Part shown: piece by piece, positions 29,423 through 39,571 of the stretch
How the letters are laid out: every line of letters starts with the position of its first letter
Numbering within the stretch: the first letter of the stretch is position 1
Origin: Bifidobacterium crudilactis
Lineage (GTDB): Bacteria > Actinomycetota > Actinomycetes > Actinomycetales > Bifidobacteriaceae
Direction of reading: 5' to 3'
Length of the DNA: 64,000 bases
Assembly (NCBI RefSeq): GCF_000738005.1
Contig: NZ_JHAL01000002.1
Coordinates: 556,634 to 620,633, forward strand
Notes under the pieces: model-generated
What the model was told of the DNA's origin: nothing
The model's input: the letters and a program-made list of their open reading frames with translations, nothing else
The model's database searches: none
Position numbers and translations under genes: made by a program

Positions 29423-30946
29423 TCAGCGTTCTGATGTTGTATCGAGCCGCTCCGCAACCGACTCGACATAGGCACTCATGCCGTCGATATCGGTCACATC
29501 GTGGAAGCGAATCTCAGCGGATTCCAATGCCCTCAAGGCTTTGGGCGCGGTGGTACCGGTGGATTCGGAAAGCACATCCATGCAGGCGAAATCGCTTGCC
29601 GGAGTATCCAGTCCAAGAGCCTCATTCACCACGCGCGGGAACTTGTACGGGCTGGCGGTCGAGAGCAGTACGCGGGGCGTGAGGGGGTCGGCCTCGGTGT
29701 GGGTCATCACGTGGTAGCCGCAGGCGGTATGCGGGTCTATGACGTAATGGTTCGTCTCCCAGCATTCGCGGATGGCGTTCTTCACTTGTTCCTCATCGGC
29801 CCAGCCACCGGCGAATATGTTGTCGATAGCGGTTTTCAGATTTGCTGGTATCTCGTAGCGTCCGGTATCGGCCAGCTCCTTCATCAGGGAGGAAATCAGC
29901 TCCGTGTCGCCTTCGGACAAGTAGTACAGCATGCGCTCCAGATTGGATGAGATGAGAATATCCATGCTGGGGGAGATGGTCGTGAAGAAGTCACGGTTGC
30001 GGTCGTATACACCGGTCGAGAGGAAGTCGAAGAGTACGTTGTTGCGGTCGCTGGCCACGGTGAGCTTGGAGATTGGCAGTCCCATGCGACGTGCGTAATA
30101 GCCTGCGAGGATATCGCCGAAATTGCCCGTAGGCACGCAGAACTCGACCTCGTCGCCGACGTTGATAACCTGCTGGGACAGCAGCTGCCCGTATGCGACG
30201 AAGTAGTAGACGACCTGGGGGACGAGCCTGCCGACGTTAATCGAATTCGCTGAGGACAGCACCGTGTTCGCGTCGTCTGCCAAGCGTTCGGAGAGTTCCC
30301 GGTCCGCGAAGATACGCTTTACCGCGCTCTGAGCGTCGTCGAAGTTGCCTCTGACCGCGCACACGGCGACATTCTCACCGCGTTGTGTGCTCATCTGCAA
30401 TTCCTGAACTTCACTGACCTGACCTTCAGGGTAGAACACGGTGATGCCGGTTCCCGGAGCATCCGCGAAACCTGCGAGAGCGGCCTTGCCGGTGTCGCCC
30501 GAAGTCGCGGTGAGTATCATCACGCGCTCATCCCCGGTACTGTTCGCCTCGACTGTTTTGGTCATGAAGCGCGGCAGTATCTGCAAAGCCACGTCCTTGA
30601 AGGCGCTGGTCGGGCCGTTGAACAATTCGAGCACGTAATCATCGCCGAGCGGCTTCAGCGGAGTGATTGCGGAATCGGACCATTGGCTTCCGTACGCCTC
30701 GGTCACGCAGTCGCGCAGTTCCTCATCGGAGAAGTCCGGCAGAAGTTTGCCCAATACCTCAACCGCGATGTCCTGATAGGACTTGTCCGCCAGATTGCCC
30801 AGGTCTACGGCTTCCTCGCCGAGCGCATCCGTGACGAAGAGACCTCCGTCGGAGGCGATGCCTTTGCGAATGGCCTGCTTCGCGGTTAGCGAATCTGTGG
30901 TGCTGCGTGTGCTATGGAAGGTATTCACGGTCAAAATCCTCGGCAT
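29423..30946 (-). CDS. thrC: Threonine synthase
   Basis: It converts O-phosphohomoserine to threonine with PLP. The 507-residue protein begins with the family-type MPRILTVNTFHSTRST and DGGLFVTD, and has the PLP lysine Lys117 in GPTSAFKDVALQ, followed by ILTATSGDTGKAAL and FCVPTGNFGDILAGYYA. The ATG ends at 30946. It is divergent from glyA; the 254-base gap between them holds hairpin repeat A copy 2. Confidence 0.96.
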   Translation of the reverse strand: MPRILTVNTFHSTRSTTDSLTAKQAIRKGIASDGGLFVTDALGEEAVDLGNLADKSYQDIAVEVLGKLLPDFSDEELRDCVTEAYGSQWSDSAITPLKPLGDDYVLELFNGPTSAFKDVALQILPRFMTKTVEANSTGDERVMILTATSGDTGKAALAGFADAPGTGITVFYPEGQVSEVQELQMSTQRGENVAVCAVRGNFDDAQSAVKRIFADRELSERLADDANTVLSSANSINVGRLVPQVVYYFVAYGQLLSQQVINVGDEVEFCVPTGNFGDILAGYYARRMGLPISKLTVASDRNNVLFDFLSTGVYDRNRDFFTTISPSMDILISSNLERMLYYLSEGDTELISSLMKELADTGRYEIPANLKTAIDNIFAGGWADEEQVKNAIRECWETNHYVIDPHTACGYHVMTHTEADPLTPRVLLSTASPYKFPRVVNEALGLDTPASDFACMDVLSESTGTTAPKALRALESAEIRFHDVTDIDGMSAYVESVAERLDTTSER

Positions 30947-31043
30947 CCTTAGGTCATTCGGAGTCTGATTCCGGCTACTGGCAAGCCAGGCCGACTGCTA
31001 CCGAGTCTAACCGCAGCTCTGGGCAAGCAAAATGCCAGGAAAG

Positions 31044-31118
31044 GAGATAACTGCCATAAAAGGACAGCAATTCGGCAAATATTTGGCGGGAAAGCTGTCC
31101 TTTTATGGCAGTTATCTC
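31044..31118. repeat. Hairpin repeat family A, copy 2
   Basis: Perfect 25-base arms (31044-31068 and 31094-31118) with a 25-base loop. It shares the AAAAGGACAGC / GCTGTCCTTTT core with copies 1 and 3 but has GCCAT where they have GCACT, with the complementary change in the other arm (ATGGC). The compensating change shows the fold is under selection or that the copy was made as a unit. It lies between divergent gene starts. Confidence 0.85.
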
Positions 31119-31200
31119 AAATCACAGGTCTTTTCAGGCGATACACTGACATCACGTATGCGTTCGCATGCGATTCACCGTTTGGGGGGAGACCATAGCA

Positions 31201-32523
31201 ATGACCAACGAGTCCCTTGTACAGACCGCGGACACCAACGACGCCGTCGACATCTTCAACGCCCCGATTGCCCATGCCGATCCGGAAATCGCGACGATTC
31301 TTGACGCCGAGCTTTCCCGACAGCAGGACGGCCTGGAGATGATTGCCTCTGAAAACTTCGTACCGCGTGCGGTGCTGCAGGCACAAGGCTCGGTGTTGAC
31401 CAACAAATACGCCGAGGGATACCCGGGTCGTCGCTATTACGGTGGCTGCGAACAAGTGGACAAAATCGAATCCATCGCTCAGCAGCGTGCGAAAGACCTG
31501 TTCGGAGCCGAATACGCCAACGTGCAACCGCATTCGGGCGCGCAGGCCAACGCGGCCGTCTATCAGGCACTGGTGAAACCAGGGGATACGATTCTCGGAC
31601 TCGCACTCGACCATGGCGGGCATCTGACGCACGGCATGAAAATCAATTTCTCCGGTCGTTTCTACCATGCCGAGGCATACGGCGTGAGCCCCGAGACCTT
31701 CCGTATCGACCCCGAAATCATCCGTCAACGGGCTTTGGAAACGCATCCCGCGATGATCATCGGGGGATGGAGCGCCTACCCACGTATCGAGGACTTCAAG
31801 GCGATGAAGGAAATCGCCGATGAGGTCGGCGCGAAATTCTGGGTCGATATGGCGCACTTCGCAGGTCTGGTAGCCGCAGGGCTTCATCCGAGTCCAGTGC
31901 CCTTCGCCGATGTGGTGTCCTCGACAGCGCACAAGACGCTGGGCGGCCCACGTTCCGGTTTCATCCTCGCCAAAGAGGAGTATGCGAAGAAGCTGAATTC
32001 CGCTGTGTTCCCCGGTCAGCAGGGTGGCCCGCTGATGCATGTCATCGCAGGTAAAGCAGTTGCTTTCGGCGTGGCAGGAACCCCGGCCTTCAAGAATCGT
32101 ATGGAACGCACTCTTGAGGGAGCGAAAATCATCGCGGAGCGTCTGAACGCCGAGGATGTGGCCGACAACGGCATCAGTGTGCTCACCGGAGGCACCGACG
32201 TGCACCTCGTGATGGTGGACCTGCGTAACAGCAAGCTCGATGGACAGCAGGGCGAGGATCTGCTCGCGAGCATCGGCATCACCATCAACCGCAACACCGT
32301 GCCCTTCGACCCGAGACCGGCCTCTGTGGCATCGGGCCTGCGCATCGGCACCGCGGCTCTCGCAACAAGAGGTTTTGGCAGCAAAGAGTTCGAGGAAGTG
32401 GCGGATATCATCGGCACGGCCCTAGCAGCAGGTCAGCAGGCCGACGTCGACACGCTCAAGGCACGCGTGGACAAGCTGGTAGCTGATTTCCCGCTGTATC
32501 CTGAACTCAATCAAACGAGATAG
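31201..32523 (+). CDS. glyA: Serine hydroxymethyltransferase
   Basis: A PLP enzyme that interconverts serine and glycine and charges tetrahydrofolate with one-carbon units. The 440-residue protein shows [48 protein letters not shown] and the PLP lysine Lys245 in [13 protein letters not shown]. The start is ATG 31201, with GGGGGAGA upstream, rather than the in-frame ATG at 31168. Confidence 0.96.
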   Translation: MTNESLVQTADTNDAVDIFNAPIAHADPEIATILDAELSRQQDGLEMIASENFVPRAVLQAQGSVLTNKYAEGYPGRRYYGGCEQVDKIESIAQQRAKDLFGAEYANVQPHSGAQANAAVYQALVKPGDTILGLALDHGGHLTHGMKINFSGRFYHAEAYGVSPETFRIDPEIIRQRALETHPAMIIGGWSAYPRIEDFKAMKEIADEVGAKFWVDMAHFAGLVAAGLHPSPVPFADVVSSTAHKTLGGPRSGFILAKEEYAKKLNSAVFPGQQGGPLMHVIAGKAVAFGVAGTPAFKNRMERTLEGAKIIAERLNAEDVADNGISVLTGGTDVHLVMVDLRNSKLDGQQGEDLLASIGITINRNTVPFDPRPASVASGLRIGTAALATRGFGSKEFEEVADIIGTALAAGQQADVDTLKARVDKLVADFPLYPELNQTR

Positions 32524-32560
32524 CAGGCACTGGCTTACAATCAGAGCAATCGGCGCGCTG

Positions 32561-32592
32561 GGCGCAGGCATATCCGGAAGAATACCTGCGCC
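32561..32592 (+). terminator. Hairpin downstream of glyA
   Basis: GGCGCAGG (32561-32568) pairs with CCTGCGCC (32585-32592) about 40 bases after the glyA stop. There is no clear T-run, so a terminator role is tentative. The rest of the 237-base glyA-proA gap shows no gene. Confidence 0.45.
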
Positions 32593-32760
32593 ACGCCGCA
32601 TTGCGGTACTGTGACAGTGCGTCAAACCGGCAATGCATAACGCCGGAGCTCTCGTGCTTGCAAAGCAATCGCACGAAAGCTGACTGTCGATTCGGCATAA
32701 GCACCCGAACGCTCATATCCGAAACGGATTAGGGCGGCACGCAGGAGAAAGGATTCGGCG

Positions 32761-34107
32761 ATGACTACAGCGACTCAAGTTGCCTCGGTACAGGTTGATC
32801 ACAAGGATTCGCTGGACCCTCGGATTTTCGCTGAAGTATGCGAAATGGCGACAGCTGCTTCACAGGCCCAGCAGAAGCTCTCCAAAGCCAGCACCGAAGC
32901 GAAGAACGAACTCCTCGTGGGTATTGCCGACGCACTTGTCGAGCAGGCTTCGGACATCGAGAACGCCAATGACCTAGACGTGCAGGATGCCTTCGAATCC
33001 GGCATGGATGAAGGCCTGATCGACCGTCTGCGTTTCAATGTCGAACGCGTTGCGGCCACGGCCCAGGGTGTGCGCAATGTGGCGGCTTTGGCCGATCCAG
33101 TCGGAGAAATCGTCAGAGGCAACAATCTGCCCAACGGCATGCGACTGAATCAGATTCGCGTGCCGCTCGGTGTGGTGGGCATGATTTACGAGGCACGTCC
33201 GAACGTCACCGTGGATGTGGCGTCACTGGCGCTGAAATCGGGCAACGCCGTGCTGCTCAGGGGCGGTCATGCCGCGAAGCGTACGAATGCCGCCATTCTG
33301 CAGGTCGTCGGCAGCGTCATCGAAGGGCATGGCTTCGATTCGGCCCTGGTGGCTTCCGTTGACGCCTACGGTCGTCAAGGTGCTACGGCGATGATGCAGG
33401 CACGCGGATACATCGATTTGCTGGTTCCCCGAGGAGGTGCCGGACTGATTCGCGCGGTCGTCGAGCAGTCGAAGGTTCCGGTCATCGAAACCGGAGCGGG
33501 AAACGTGCATATCTACGTCGACGCCTCGGGCAATCTCGATGAAGCCGTGCCAATCATTCTCAACGCCAAGACGCAGCGTGTGGGTGTCTGCAACTCCGCG
33601 GAAAAGCTTCTGGTGCATCGTGACGTGGCCGACACCTTCATCCCCGTAATCGCCAAGGCGCTGGCGATGGCGAACGTGGTGCTCCGGGTCGACGAAAGCA
33701 CCTACGACATCGTTGCAGGACTCAACGGCGGCAATGGCATTGAGGGACTGGACATGCAGCACGCCGTCGAGGAAGACTGGGACACCGAATATCTGGCGCT
33801 CAAAATGGGTGTGAGGATTGTGGATTCGATGCAGGAAGCGATCGAGCACATCAATGCCCATTCCACAGGCCACACCGAGGCAATCATCTCCGAGGACTAC
33901 TCTGCAATCGAGGAATTCACCAAATCGGTGGATTCGGCGGTAATCATGGTCAACGCTTCCACACGGTTCACCGACGGCGGCATGTTCGGCCTTGGTGCGG
34001 AACTGGGCATATCGACGCAGAAGATGCATGCCAGAGGGCCGATGGGGTTGCAGGAGCTGACCACAACCAAATGGATAGGATACGGGACCGGGCAGGTACG
34101 TGCATGA
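32761..34107 (+). CDS. proA: Gamma-glutamyl phosphate reductase
   Basis: The second step of proline synthesis, an NADPH-dependent aldehyde-dehydrogenase-fold enzyme. The 448-residue protein has [32 protein letters not shown], and the catalytic Cys277 in [13 protein letters not shown], with [19 protein letters not shown] near the end. proB is not adjacent. Its stop overlaps the next ATG. Confidence 0.95.
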   Translation: MTTATQVASVQVDHKDSLDPRIFAEVCEMATAASQAQQKLSKASTEAKNELLVGIADALVEQASDIENANDLDVQDAFESGMDEGLIDRLRFNVERVAATAQGVRNVAALADPVGEIVRGNNLPNGMRLNQIRVPLGVVGMIYEARPNVTVDVASLALKSGNAVLLRGGHAAKRTNAAILQVVGSVIEGHGFDSALVASVDAYGRQGATAMMQARGYIDLLVPRGGAGLIRAVVEQSKVPVIETGAGNVHIYVDASGNLDEAVPIILNAKTQRVGVCNSAEKLLVHRDVADTFIPVIAKALAMANVVLRVDESTYDIVAGLNGGNGIEGLDMQHAVEEDWDTEYLALKMGVRIVDSMQEAIEHINAHSTGHTEAIISEDYSAIEEFTKSVDSAVIMVNASTRFTDGGMFGLGAELGISTQKMHARGPMGLQELTTTKWIGYGTGQVRA

Positions 34108-34652
34108 ACGAGCAGATTGAGAAGCTATTTCACGATTCTCTTGGGGAGCCCACGGCATGGCTTCGCATAGCATCCGAACGACTGAGCCTCGTGCGGTATG
34201 TGTTCCTCGTGCAAATCGAGGACGGCATTCCCTCCGCTGCGCACAGAGCGTCGTTGGAGTATGCGGATGCGGTGCTCATCGGATGGCCGGACGAGGATGC
34301 GAGCGAGGTCACGGTTCCGGACGAGAACGGGCTCGCGCAGGTCTGTGAACAGATTAAGGCCATGGAAGGGTACATTCCACGATTCCGAATTCAGGAGAAA
34401 TCCTCCGATATCGACGGTCTTTCCGACACACTGATACGCATTACGGAATGCGTGGCCGAGGTCAGACGCACGTACCAGCCCGATTTCCCCTTGCCCACCT
34501 TTGCCGAAATCAGGCGCGTGGTGCAGGAGGAGTGGGACGAGGACATGGACAAGATAGAACCGATGGATGTCAATCCCACGGCTCAGGATATCGAGCGACT
34601 CACGCAGAGTGACGAAGCCGCAGCAGAACAGCCCGCGAACCCGAAGGCCTGA
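34104..34652 (+). CDS. Conserved hypothetical protein between proA and nadD
   Basis: A 182-residue soluble protein ([17 protein letters not shown] at the start, acidic C-terminus) without a membrane segment or a motif I recognise. Its ATG 34104 overlaps the proA stop in ATGA, and nadD follows 3 bases after its stop, so it is clearly translated as part of that operon. I cannot assign a function. [10 protein letters not shown] and the tail after residue 150 look disordered. Confidence 0.75.
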   Translation: MNEQIEKLFHDSLGEPTAWLRIASERLSLVRYVFLVQIEDGIPSAAHRASLEYADAVLIGWPDEDASEVTVPDENGLAQVCEQIKAMEGYIPRFRIQEKSSDIDGLSDTLIRITECVAEVRRTYQPDFPLPTFAEIRRVVQEEWDEDMDKIEPMDVNPTAQDIERLTQSDEAAAEQPANPKA

Positions 34653-34655
34653 CAG

Positions 34656-35345
34656 GTGAACACCAAGCAATCAGAACCGGATGCATCCATGCTGCCGGAA
34701 GGCATTATCCAGAGGGAGAGCAGTAGGCTATCCACCAGAGGGAACCGCCATAAGGTTCCCAGAGTGGGCATTATGGGCGGTACCTTCGACCCCATCCATA
34801 ACGGGCATTTGGTTGCCGCCTCGGAGGTGGCATGGGTCTACGATTTGGACGAGGTCATCTTCGTTCCTACGGGTCGGCCTATTTTCAAGCTTGAACGTGC
34901 GGTGACCAATGCCGAGGACCGCTATCTGATGACGGTGATAGCTACGGCGTCCAACCCGAAATTCACCGTCTCACGAGTGGATATCGAACGCCCGGGAGCC
35001 ACGTACACGATTGACACGCTTCGCGATATTCATGCCCTGCGGCCGGATGCGGAGCTGTTCTTCATCACAGGCGCCGACGCCATTGCGGAGATTATGCGGT
35101 GGAAGGACACCGACAAGATGTGGGATTTCGCACGCTTCGTCGCAGTGTCACGACCTGGGTATTCCTCCAGTCTCAAAGGTCTGGACCTTCCGACCGGTGC
35201 CGTGGACACTCTCGAGATTCCGGCCCTGTCGATTTCGTCGACGGATGTTCGCCTGCGTTGCACCAGAAGCGAGCCCGTGTGGTATCTGGTGCCGGATGGT
35301 GTGGTGCAGTACATCGCCAAGCACGGCTTGTACGGCGAATCCTAG
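34656..35345 (+). CDS. nadD: Nicotinate-nucleotide adenylyltransferase
   Basis: It makes deamido-NAD from nicotinate mononucleotide and ATP. The nucleotidyltransferase signature [19 protein letters not shown] includes the HxGH motif; [17 protein letters not shown] and [10 protein letters not shown] are also typical. The preferred start is GTG 34656, 3 bases after the previous stop; ATG 34689 is possible, because the first 30 residues are not part of the fold. Confidence 0.93.
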   Translation: MNTKQSEPDASMLPEGIIQRESSRLSTRGNRHKVPRVGIMGGTFDPIHNGHLVAASEVAWVYDLDEVIFVPTGRPIFKLERAVTNAEDRYLMTVIATASNPKFTVSRVDIERPGATYTIDTLRDIHALRPDAELFFITGADAIAEIMRWKDTDKMWDFARFVAVSRPGYSSSLKGLDLPTGAVDTLEIPALSISSTDVRLRCTRSEPVWYLVPDGVVQYIAKHGLYGES

Positions 35346-35448
35346 AGCCGACTTGGGGCACGCCGTTGCCACACGCCTGCTGTCAGTGTGACGGGTTAGT
35401 ATGTGTGATTGTCCGCTGCAAAAAACAACACCCGTGTTTGGAGAAATG

Positions 35449-36462
35449 GTGAGCACAATCCTCGAGGGAAATCCAGATAAAAACCTCATTTTGGTGACCG
35501 GTAGAGCGCATCCAAAACTAGCATCAGATGTGGCAGAGCAACTCGGGATTGAGGTGTTGGAAACCACTGCGTACGACTTCGCGAATGGCGAGATGTACGT
35601 CAGATACACGGAATCCGTGCGTGGTGCCGACGTTTTCGTCCTGCAAACACATGCCGCGCCCATCAACAAGGCCATTATGGAACAGCTCATCATGATTGAT
35701 GCGCTCAAGCGTGCTTCGGCTCGTTCCATCACCGCCGTATGTCCTTTGGTCGGGTATTCCCGTCAGGACAAGAAGCACCGCGGCCGCGAACCCATCTCCT
35801 GCCGCTTGATGTTCGACCTCCTGAAGACGGCCGGTGCAGACCGCATCATGTCCGTCGACCTGCATGCCGCACAGTCCCAGGGCTTCTTCGATGGTCCCGT
35901 CGACCACTTGATCGCCATGCCTGTTCTGGTCGACTATGTTCGTGACCGCCTCGATTTGAGCAACATCAGCGTCGTCTCACCTGATGCCGGACGTATCCGT
36001 GTAGCCGAGCAGTGGGCGCAGCGTCTGGGCGGAGGTCCTCTGGCCTTCATCCACAAGACCCGCGACATCACTCGGCCGAACAAGGCCGTCGCCAATCGTG
36101 TTGTCGGTGACGTCAACGGCAAGGACTGCGTGCTCGTCGACGATCTCATCGACACCGGCGGCACCATCGTCGAAGCCTGCAAGGTGCTGCGCGAGGCGGG
36201 TGCGAAGTCGATAACCGTCGTAGCAACCCACGGCGTGCTCTCCGGGCCTGCGGTCGAACGTCTCAAGTCCTGCGGTGCACGTGAGGTCGTGTTGACCGAC
36301 ACCGTGCCGATTCCCGAAGAGAAGCGTTGGGACGGACTCACCGTGCTGTCAATCGCTCCTTTGCTGGCCAGCGCCATCAAGGCCGTATTCGACGATGGTT
36401 CCGTCGCCGAGCTTTTCGACACCTACCCGGAGCATCACGGACAGGGATTCCTGTTCGCCTGA
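35449..36462 (+). CDS. prs: Ribose-phosphate pyrophosphokinase
   Basis: It makes PRPP from ribose 5-phosphate and ATP, feeding purine, pyrimidine, NAD, His and Trp synthesis. The 337-residue protein shows NLILVTGRAHPKLA, YSRQDKKHRGREPIS, SVDLHAAQSQGFFDGPVDHL and the PRPP-binding motif VLVDDLIDTGGTI. GTG 35449 is chosen because GGAG lies 5 bases upstream and the product starts like other bifidobacterial Prs (MSTILEG). The in-frame ATGs at 35401 and 35446 are less likely. Confidence 0.95.
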   Translation: MSTILEGNPDKNLILVTGRAHPKLASDVAEQLGIEVLETTAYDFANGEMYVRYTESVRGADVFVLQTHAAPINKAIMEQLIMIDALKRASARSITAVCPLVGYSRQDKKHRGREPISCRLMFDLLKTAGADRIMSVDLHAAQSQGFFDGPVDHLIAMPVLVDYVRDRLDLSNISVVSPDAGRIRVAEQWAQRLGGGPLAFIHKTRDITRPNKAVANRVVGDVNGKDCVLVDDLIDTGGTIVEACKVLREAGAKSITVVATHGVLSGPAVERLKSCGAREVVLTDTVPIPEEKRWDGLTVLSIAPLLASAIKAVFDDGSVAELFDTYPEHHGQGFLFA

Positions 36463-36463
36463 G

Positions 36464-36497
36464 CGTTCGTATCACGCCTTTCGGAGGTATACGAACG
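36464..36497 (+). terminator. 9-bp perfect hairpin after prs
   Basis: CGTTCGTAT (36464-36472) pairs with ATACGAACG (36489-36497) directly after the prs stop. No T-run follows; a terminator role is likely but not certain. Confidence 0.5.
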
Positions 36498-36590
36498 ACA
36501 ACTGAAACTTGTTCGTGATGTCAAGACACGGCGGGTGTGAAAACCTGAAAGTCATGGCATAATGAACTGTTGCGGGATGCGTCCCGCTGA

Positions 36591-36661
36591 TCCCCCATGG
36601 TGTAATGGCAGCACAAGGGTCTTTGGAACCCTTTGTCTTGGTTCGAATCCAGGTGGGGGAG
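36591..36661 (+). tRNA. tRNA-Gln (anticodon TTG)
   Basis: A 71-base cloverleaf. Acceptor arms TCCCCCA (36591-36597) and TGGGGGA (36654-36660) pair fully, with discriminator G at 36661. The anticodon loop CTTTGGA carries TTG at 36623-36625, and the T-loop is GGTTCGAATCC. CCA is not encoded. It lies 70 bases before a NagD-like gene. Confidence 0.95.
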
Positions 36662-36730
36662 CGAGTAAGCTCCGGTCCCGGTGACCACCGGGCAATTCCG
36701 GGGATTGATGGTGACGTTGAAAGGGGCGGT

Positions 36731-37528
36731 ATGGCTGTAAAGAACATCGAAACCTGGCTCACCGATATGGATGGTGTGCTCGTCCACGAGAACACGGCTC
36801 TTCCAGGTGCATCCGAATTCATCGAAACACTCAAGGCGAACGAACGACGCTTTCTGGTGCTGACGAATAATCCCATCTACACTCCGCGCGATCTTTCGGC
36901 ACGCTTGAGCCGTAGCGGCATCGACGTTCCCGAGGAGAATATCTGGACGTCGGCGTTGGCCACAGCCGATTTCGTCGCCCGTACCGTGCCCAGGGGCTCT
37001 GCCTACGTGATAGGCGAGGCAGGTCTGACCACCGCATTGCATGAGGCCGGGTACATTCTTTCCGACTCGAACCCGGACTATGTGATTCTGGGAGAGACCC
37101 GGACCTATTCCTTCGAGGCCATCACGACGGCGATTCGTCTGATTCTCGGAGGCGCACGCTTCATCTGCACGAATCCAGACGCCACCGGGCCGAGCGAAAA
37201 CGGCGTATTGCCCGCTGCGGGTTCTGTCGCAGCGCTGGTGACCAAAGCCACCGGCCGCGAACCGTACTTCGTCGGCAAGCCGAATCCGATTATGTTCCGT
37301 ACCGCGTTGAATCGTGTCGGAGGGCATTCAGAGACCACCGCCATGATCGGTGACCGGATGGATACCGACGTGGTTGCCGGTGTCGAGGCCGGTTTGAACA
37401 CCTTCTTGGTGCTTTCGGGCATCACCTCCCGTGACGAGGTGGAGACCTATCCCTTCAGGCCCGACAAGGTTCTGGACGGCATCAAGGATTTGATTGACGT
37501 AGCGCAAAGTGGAGAAGTGGAGATCTAG
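36731..37528 (+). CDS. NagD-like HAD-IIA phosphatase
   Basis: A 265-residue HAD phosphatase: WLTDMDGVLVHENTALPGA (motif I), VLTNNPIYTPRDL (motif II), FVGKPNPIMF (lysine motif) and MIGDRMDTDVVAGVEAG (motif IV), with a C2 cap between. It is a compact relative of the enzyme at 17954. ATG 36731 follows GGGGCGG; the frame is open through the tRNA upstream, but that is not coding. The substrate is unknown. glmU begins 3 bases after its stop, so the two are probably co-transcribed. Confidence 0.9.
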   Translation: MAVKNIETWLTDMDGVLVHENTALPGASEFIETLKANERRFLVLTNNPIYTPRDLSARLSRSGIDVPEENIWTSALATADFVARTVPRGSAYVIGEAGLTTALHEAGYILSDSNPDYVILGETRTYSFEAITTAIRLILGGARFICTNPDATGPSENGVLPAAGSVAALVTKATGREPYFVGKPNPIMFRTALNRVGGHSETTAMIGDRMDTDVVAGVEAGLNTFLVLSGITSRDEVETYPFRPDKVLDGIKDLIDVAQSGEVEI

Positions 37529-37531
37529 GTA

Positions 37532-38917
37532 ATGATGGCAGTATCCGCCGCGATTATTCTTGCCGCAGGTGAAGGAACCCGCATGCGTTCCGAAAAGCCC
37601 AAGGTGTTGCATACTCTGGCAGGGAAGACCCTGCTGCAACGAGTGATGTCATCCGTGTCGGCGCTTTCCCCGGAACTATTGGCCGTGGTGGTGCACTATC
37701 AGGCCGAGCGGGTCGCAGGGGCTGTGCAGGCGGCCGATGCGCAGGCGGTTATCGTCAACCAGGATGACATTCCGGGTACCGGACGGGCTGTCCAATGCGC
37801 CATGGGGCAGATTGACGCCGATGGTGAGCTGACCGGTCCGGTACTGATTACGGCGTCGGATATGCCGTTGCTGGATGCCGACACACTGCGTGACCTGTTG
37901 GAGTATCACGTCGACAGCGGTAACGGGGCCACCGTGCTGACCGCGACGCTGCAGGATCCGACAGGGTACGGTCGCATCATCCGAGACCAGAACGGTGACG
38001 TGCTCCGCATCGTGGAGCAGAAGGATGCCAACAGCACCGAACTTGCAGTGACCGAGGTGAATACCTCCGTGTATGTCTTCGAGGCTGAAGTGCTTAACCG
38101 TGCCATCAGCGGTCTTGACGACGATAATGCCCAAGGTGAGTTCTATCTCACGGATGCGCTTGAACAGGCCACCTCCACCGGTTCGGTCGGAGCGTTTCAG
38201 GCCAAGGACCCGCTGAGCGTCGAGGGGGTCAATGATCGCGTGCAGCTGGCCTCGCTGGCCAAGCAGCACAACAGAAGAATCTGTGAGCATTGGATGCGTG
38301 CAGGCGTGACGGTTCTCGACCCTGACAGCACCTGGATTGAAGACGACGTACAGATCGGCATGGATGCGACGATTCTTCCCGGGTCCTTCCTACAAGGTTC
38401 GACCGTTGTTGGAGGCAATGCGGTGATTGGACCGTATACGACCCTTATCGACGCCAGAATCGACGAAGGCGCGGTTGTGGAACGGTCCCGCATCCAGGGG
38501 TCCCATGTGGGTGCCAGAGCGAATATCGGCCCCTGGACGTATATGCGTCCAGGAAACGAACTCGGCGAAGACAGCAAGGCCGGGGCATTCGTGGAAATGA
38601 AGAAGGCACACATCGGCAACGGCACCAAGGTCCCACATCTGAGCTACGTCGGTGATGCGACCATCGGAGAGCATTCCAACGTCGGCGGCGGAACCATCGT
38701 CGCCAACTACGACGGTGTGCACAAGAACAGAACCACCATCGGTTCGGATGTGCATGTGGGTGCCGATAATGTTTTCGTGGCTCCTGTCACGGTAGGCGAC
38801 CACGTCACCACGGGAGCAGGGTCCGTGGTTCGTCATGATGTGCCCGATGATGCGATGGTCTATTCCGAAAACACGCAGCATGTGGTGGAGGAGTGGAAAC
38901 CCCGGTGGGAGCGCTAA
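37532..38917 (+). CDS. glmU: Bifunctional UDP-GlcNAc pyrophosphorylase / glucosamine-1-phosphate acetyltransferase
   Basis: It makes UDP-GlcNAc for peptidoglycan. The 461-residue protein has an N-terminal uridylyltransferase domain (IILAAGEGTRMRSEKPKVLH, then VLITASDMPLL) and a C-terminal left-handed beta helix with hexapeptide repeats and the active-site stretch LSYVGDATIGEHSNVGGG. Two ATGs, 37532 and 37535, are equivalent starts. Confidence 0.95.
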   Translation: MMAVSAAIILAAGEGTRMRSEKPKVLHTLAGKTLLQRVMSSVSALSPELLAVVVHYQAERVAGAVQAADAQAVIVNQDDIPGTGRAVQCAMGQIDADGELTGPVLITASDMPLLDADTLRDLLEYHVDSGNGATVLTATLQDPTGYGRIIRDQNGDVLRIVEQKDANSTELAVTEVNTSVYVFEAEVLNRAISGLDDDNAQGEFYLTDALEQATSTGSVGAFQAKDPLSVEGVNDRVQLASLAKQHNRRICEHWMRAGVTVLDPDSTWIEDDVQIGMDATILPGSFLQGSTVVGGNAVIGPYTTLIDARIDEGAVVERSRIQGSHVGARANIGPWTYMRPGNELGEDSKAGAFVEMKKAHIGNGTKVPHLSYVGDATIGEHSNVGGGTIVANYDGVHKNRTTIGSDVHVGADNVFVAPVTVGDHVTTGAGSVVRHDVPDDAMVYSENTQHVVEEWKPRWER

Positions 38918-38997
38918 GCGTCCAGCACAACGCAGGACGATTGACGACCCATACCGGATAATGGTGGCAGGACCTTCAAACGAGCGAAGGCTCGCAG

Positions 38998-39040
38998 TCA
39001 TGTCGGTCATGTCGTGATTGTTATGACATGTCTCTGACAT
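38998..39040 (+). other. Imperfect inverted repeat between glmU and rsfS
   Basis: GTCATGTCGGTCATGTC near 38997-39013 faces GACATGTCTCTGACAT at 39025-39040. It could be the glmU terminator stem or an operator for rsfS; the repeated ATGTC/GACAT words favour a protein site. Evidence is only the symmetry. Confidence 0.35.
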
Positions 39041-39075
39041 AGTGAGTAGTACCGATTAGTGTGAAAGGCAAATAC

Positions 39076-39570
39076 GTGCCCGCAGTCCAGGATTCGATTG
39101 AATGTGCAAGAATAGCCGCGTTGGCGGCCGATAAGGTCAAGGCAGAGGATATCGTCGCGTTCGACGTGACCGAGCCTTTGGCTATCACCGATATATTCCT
39201 GTTGGCCACAGGAAACAACGAGCGTCAGGTGCTTGCCATCGCTGAGGAGATTGAAAAGGAACTCCACATTCAGCGACAGCGAGACGCACGTACCCGTGAA
39301 GGGCTCGAGGACGCTCAGTGGGTGCTGCTGGATTATGGAGACTTCGTCATCCACGTCATGCATAAGGACGCCCGCGAATACTACTCCTTGGAACGCCTAT
39401 GGAGCGATTGCCCCAAGATCGACCTGCAGCTGCCTGAAGCCGGTTCACCCTCCGATGCCGCTGAGAATGCAGAGAACGCAGCGAAGGCAGAGAACCAGGA
39501 GTCACAGGAATCGGGCAACACGGCCGACTCATCGGAAGATGTCACGGCCCCAGTACCACAGGAGCGCTGA
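39076..39570 (+). CDS. rsfS: Ribosomal silencing factor RsfS
   Basis: RsfS binds uL14 on the 50S subunit and blocks subunit joining in starvation. The 164-residue protein has the family core VKAEDIVAFDVTEPLAITD, ATGNNERQVLAIAEEIE, WVLLDYGDFVIHVM and EYYSLERLW. After about residue 120 there is a Glu/Asn/Ala-rich tail not needed for the fold. GTG 39076 (AAAGG upstream, product MPAVQDSIE) is preferred to GTG 39061. Confidence 0.93.
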   Translation: MPAVQDSIECARIAALAADKVKAEDIVAFDVTEPLAITDIFLLATGNNERQVLAIAEEIEKELHIQRQRDARTREGLEDAQWVLLDYGDFVIHVMHKDAREYYSLERLWSDCPKIDLQLPEAGSPSDAAENAENAAKAENQESQESGNTADSSEDVTAPVPQER

Positions 39571-39571
39571 C

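Noticed and set aside
31117..32205. Long open frame antisense to glyA
   Set aside because: A shadow of a highly biased gene; it has no motif, and glyA is unambiguous.
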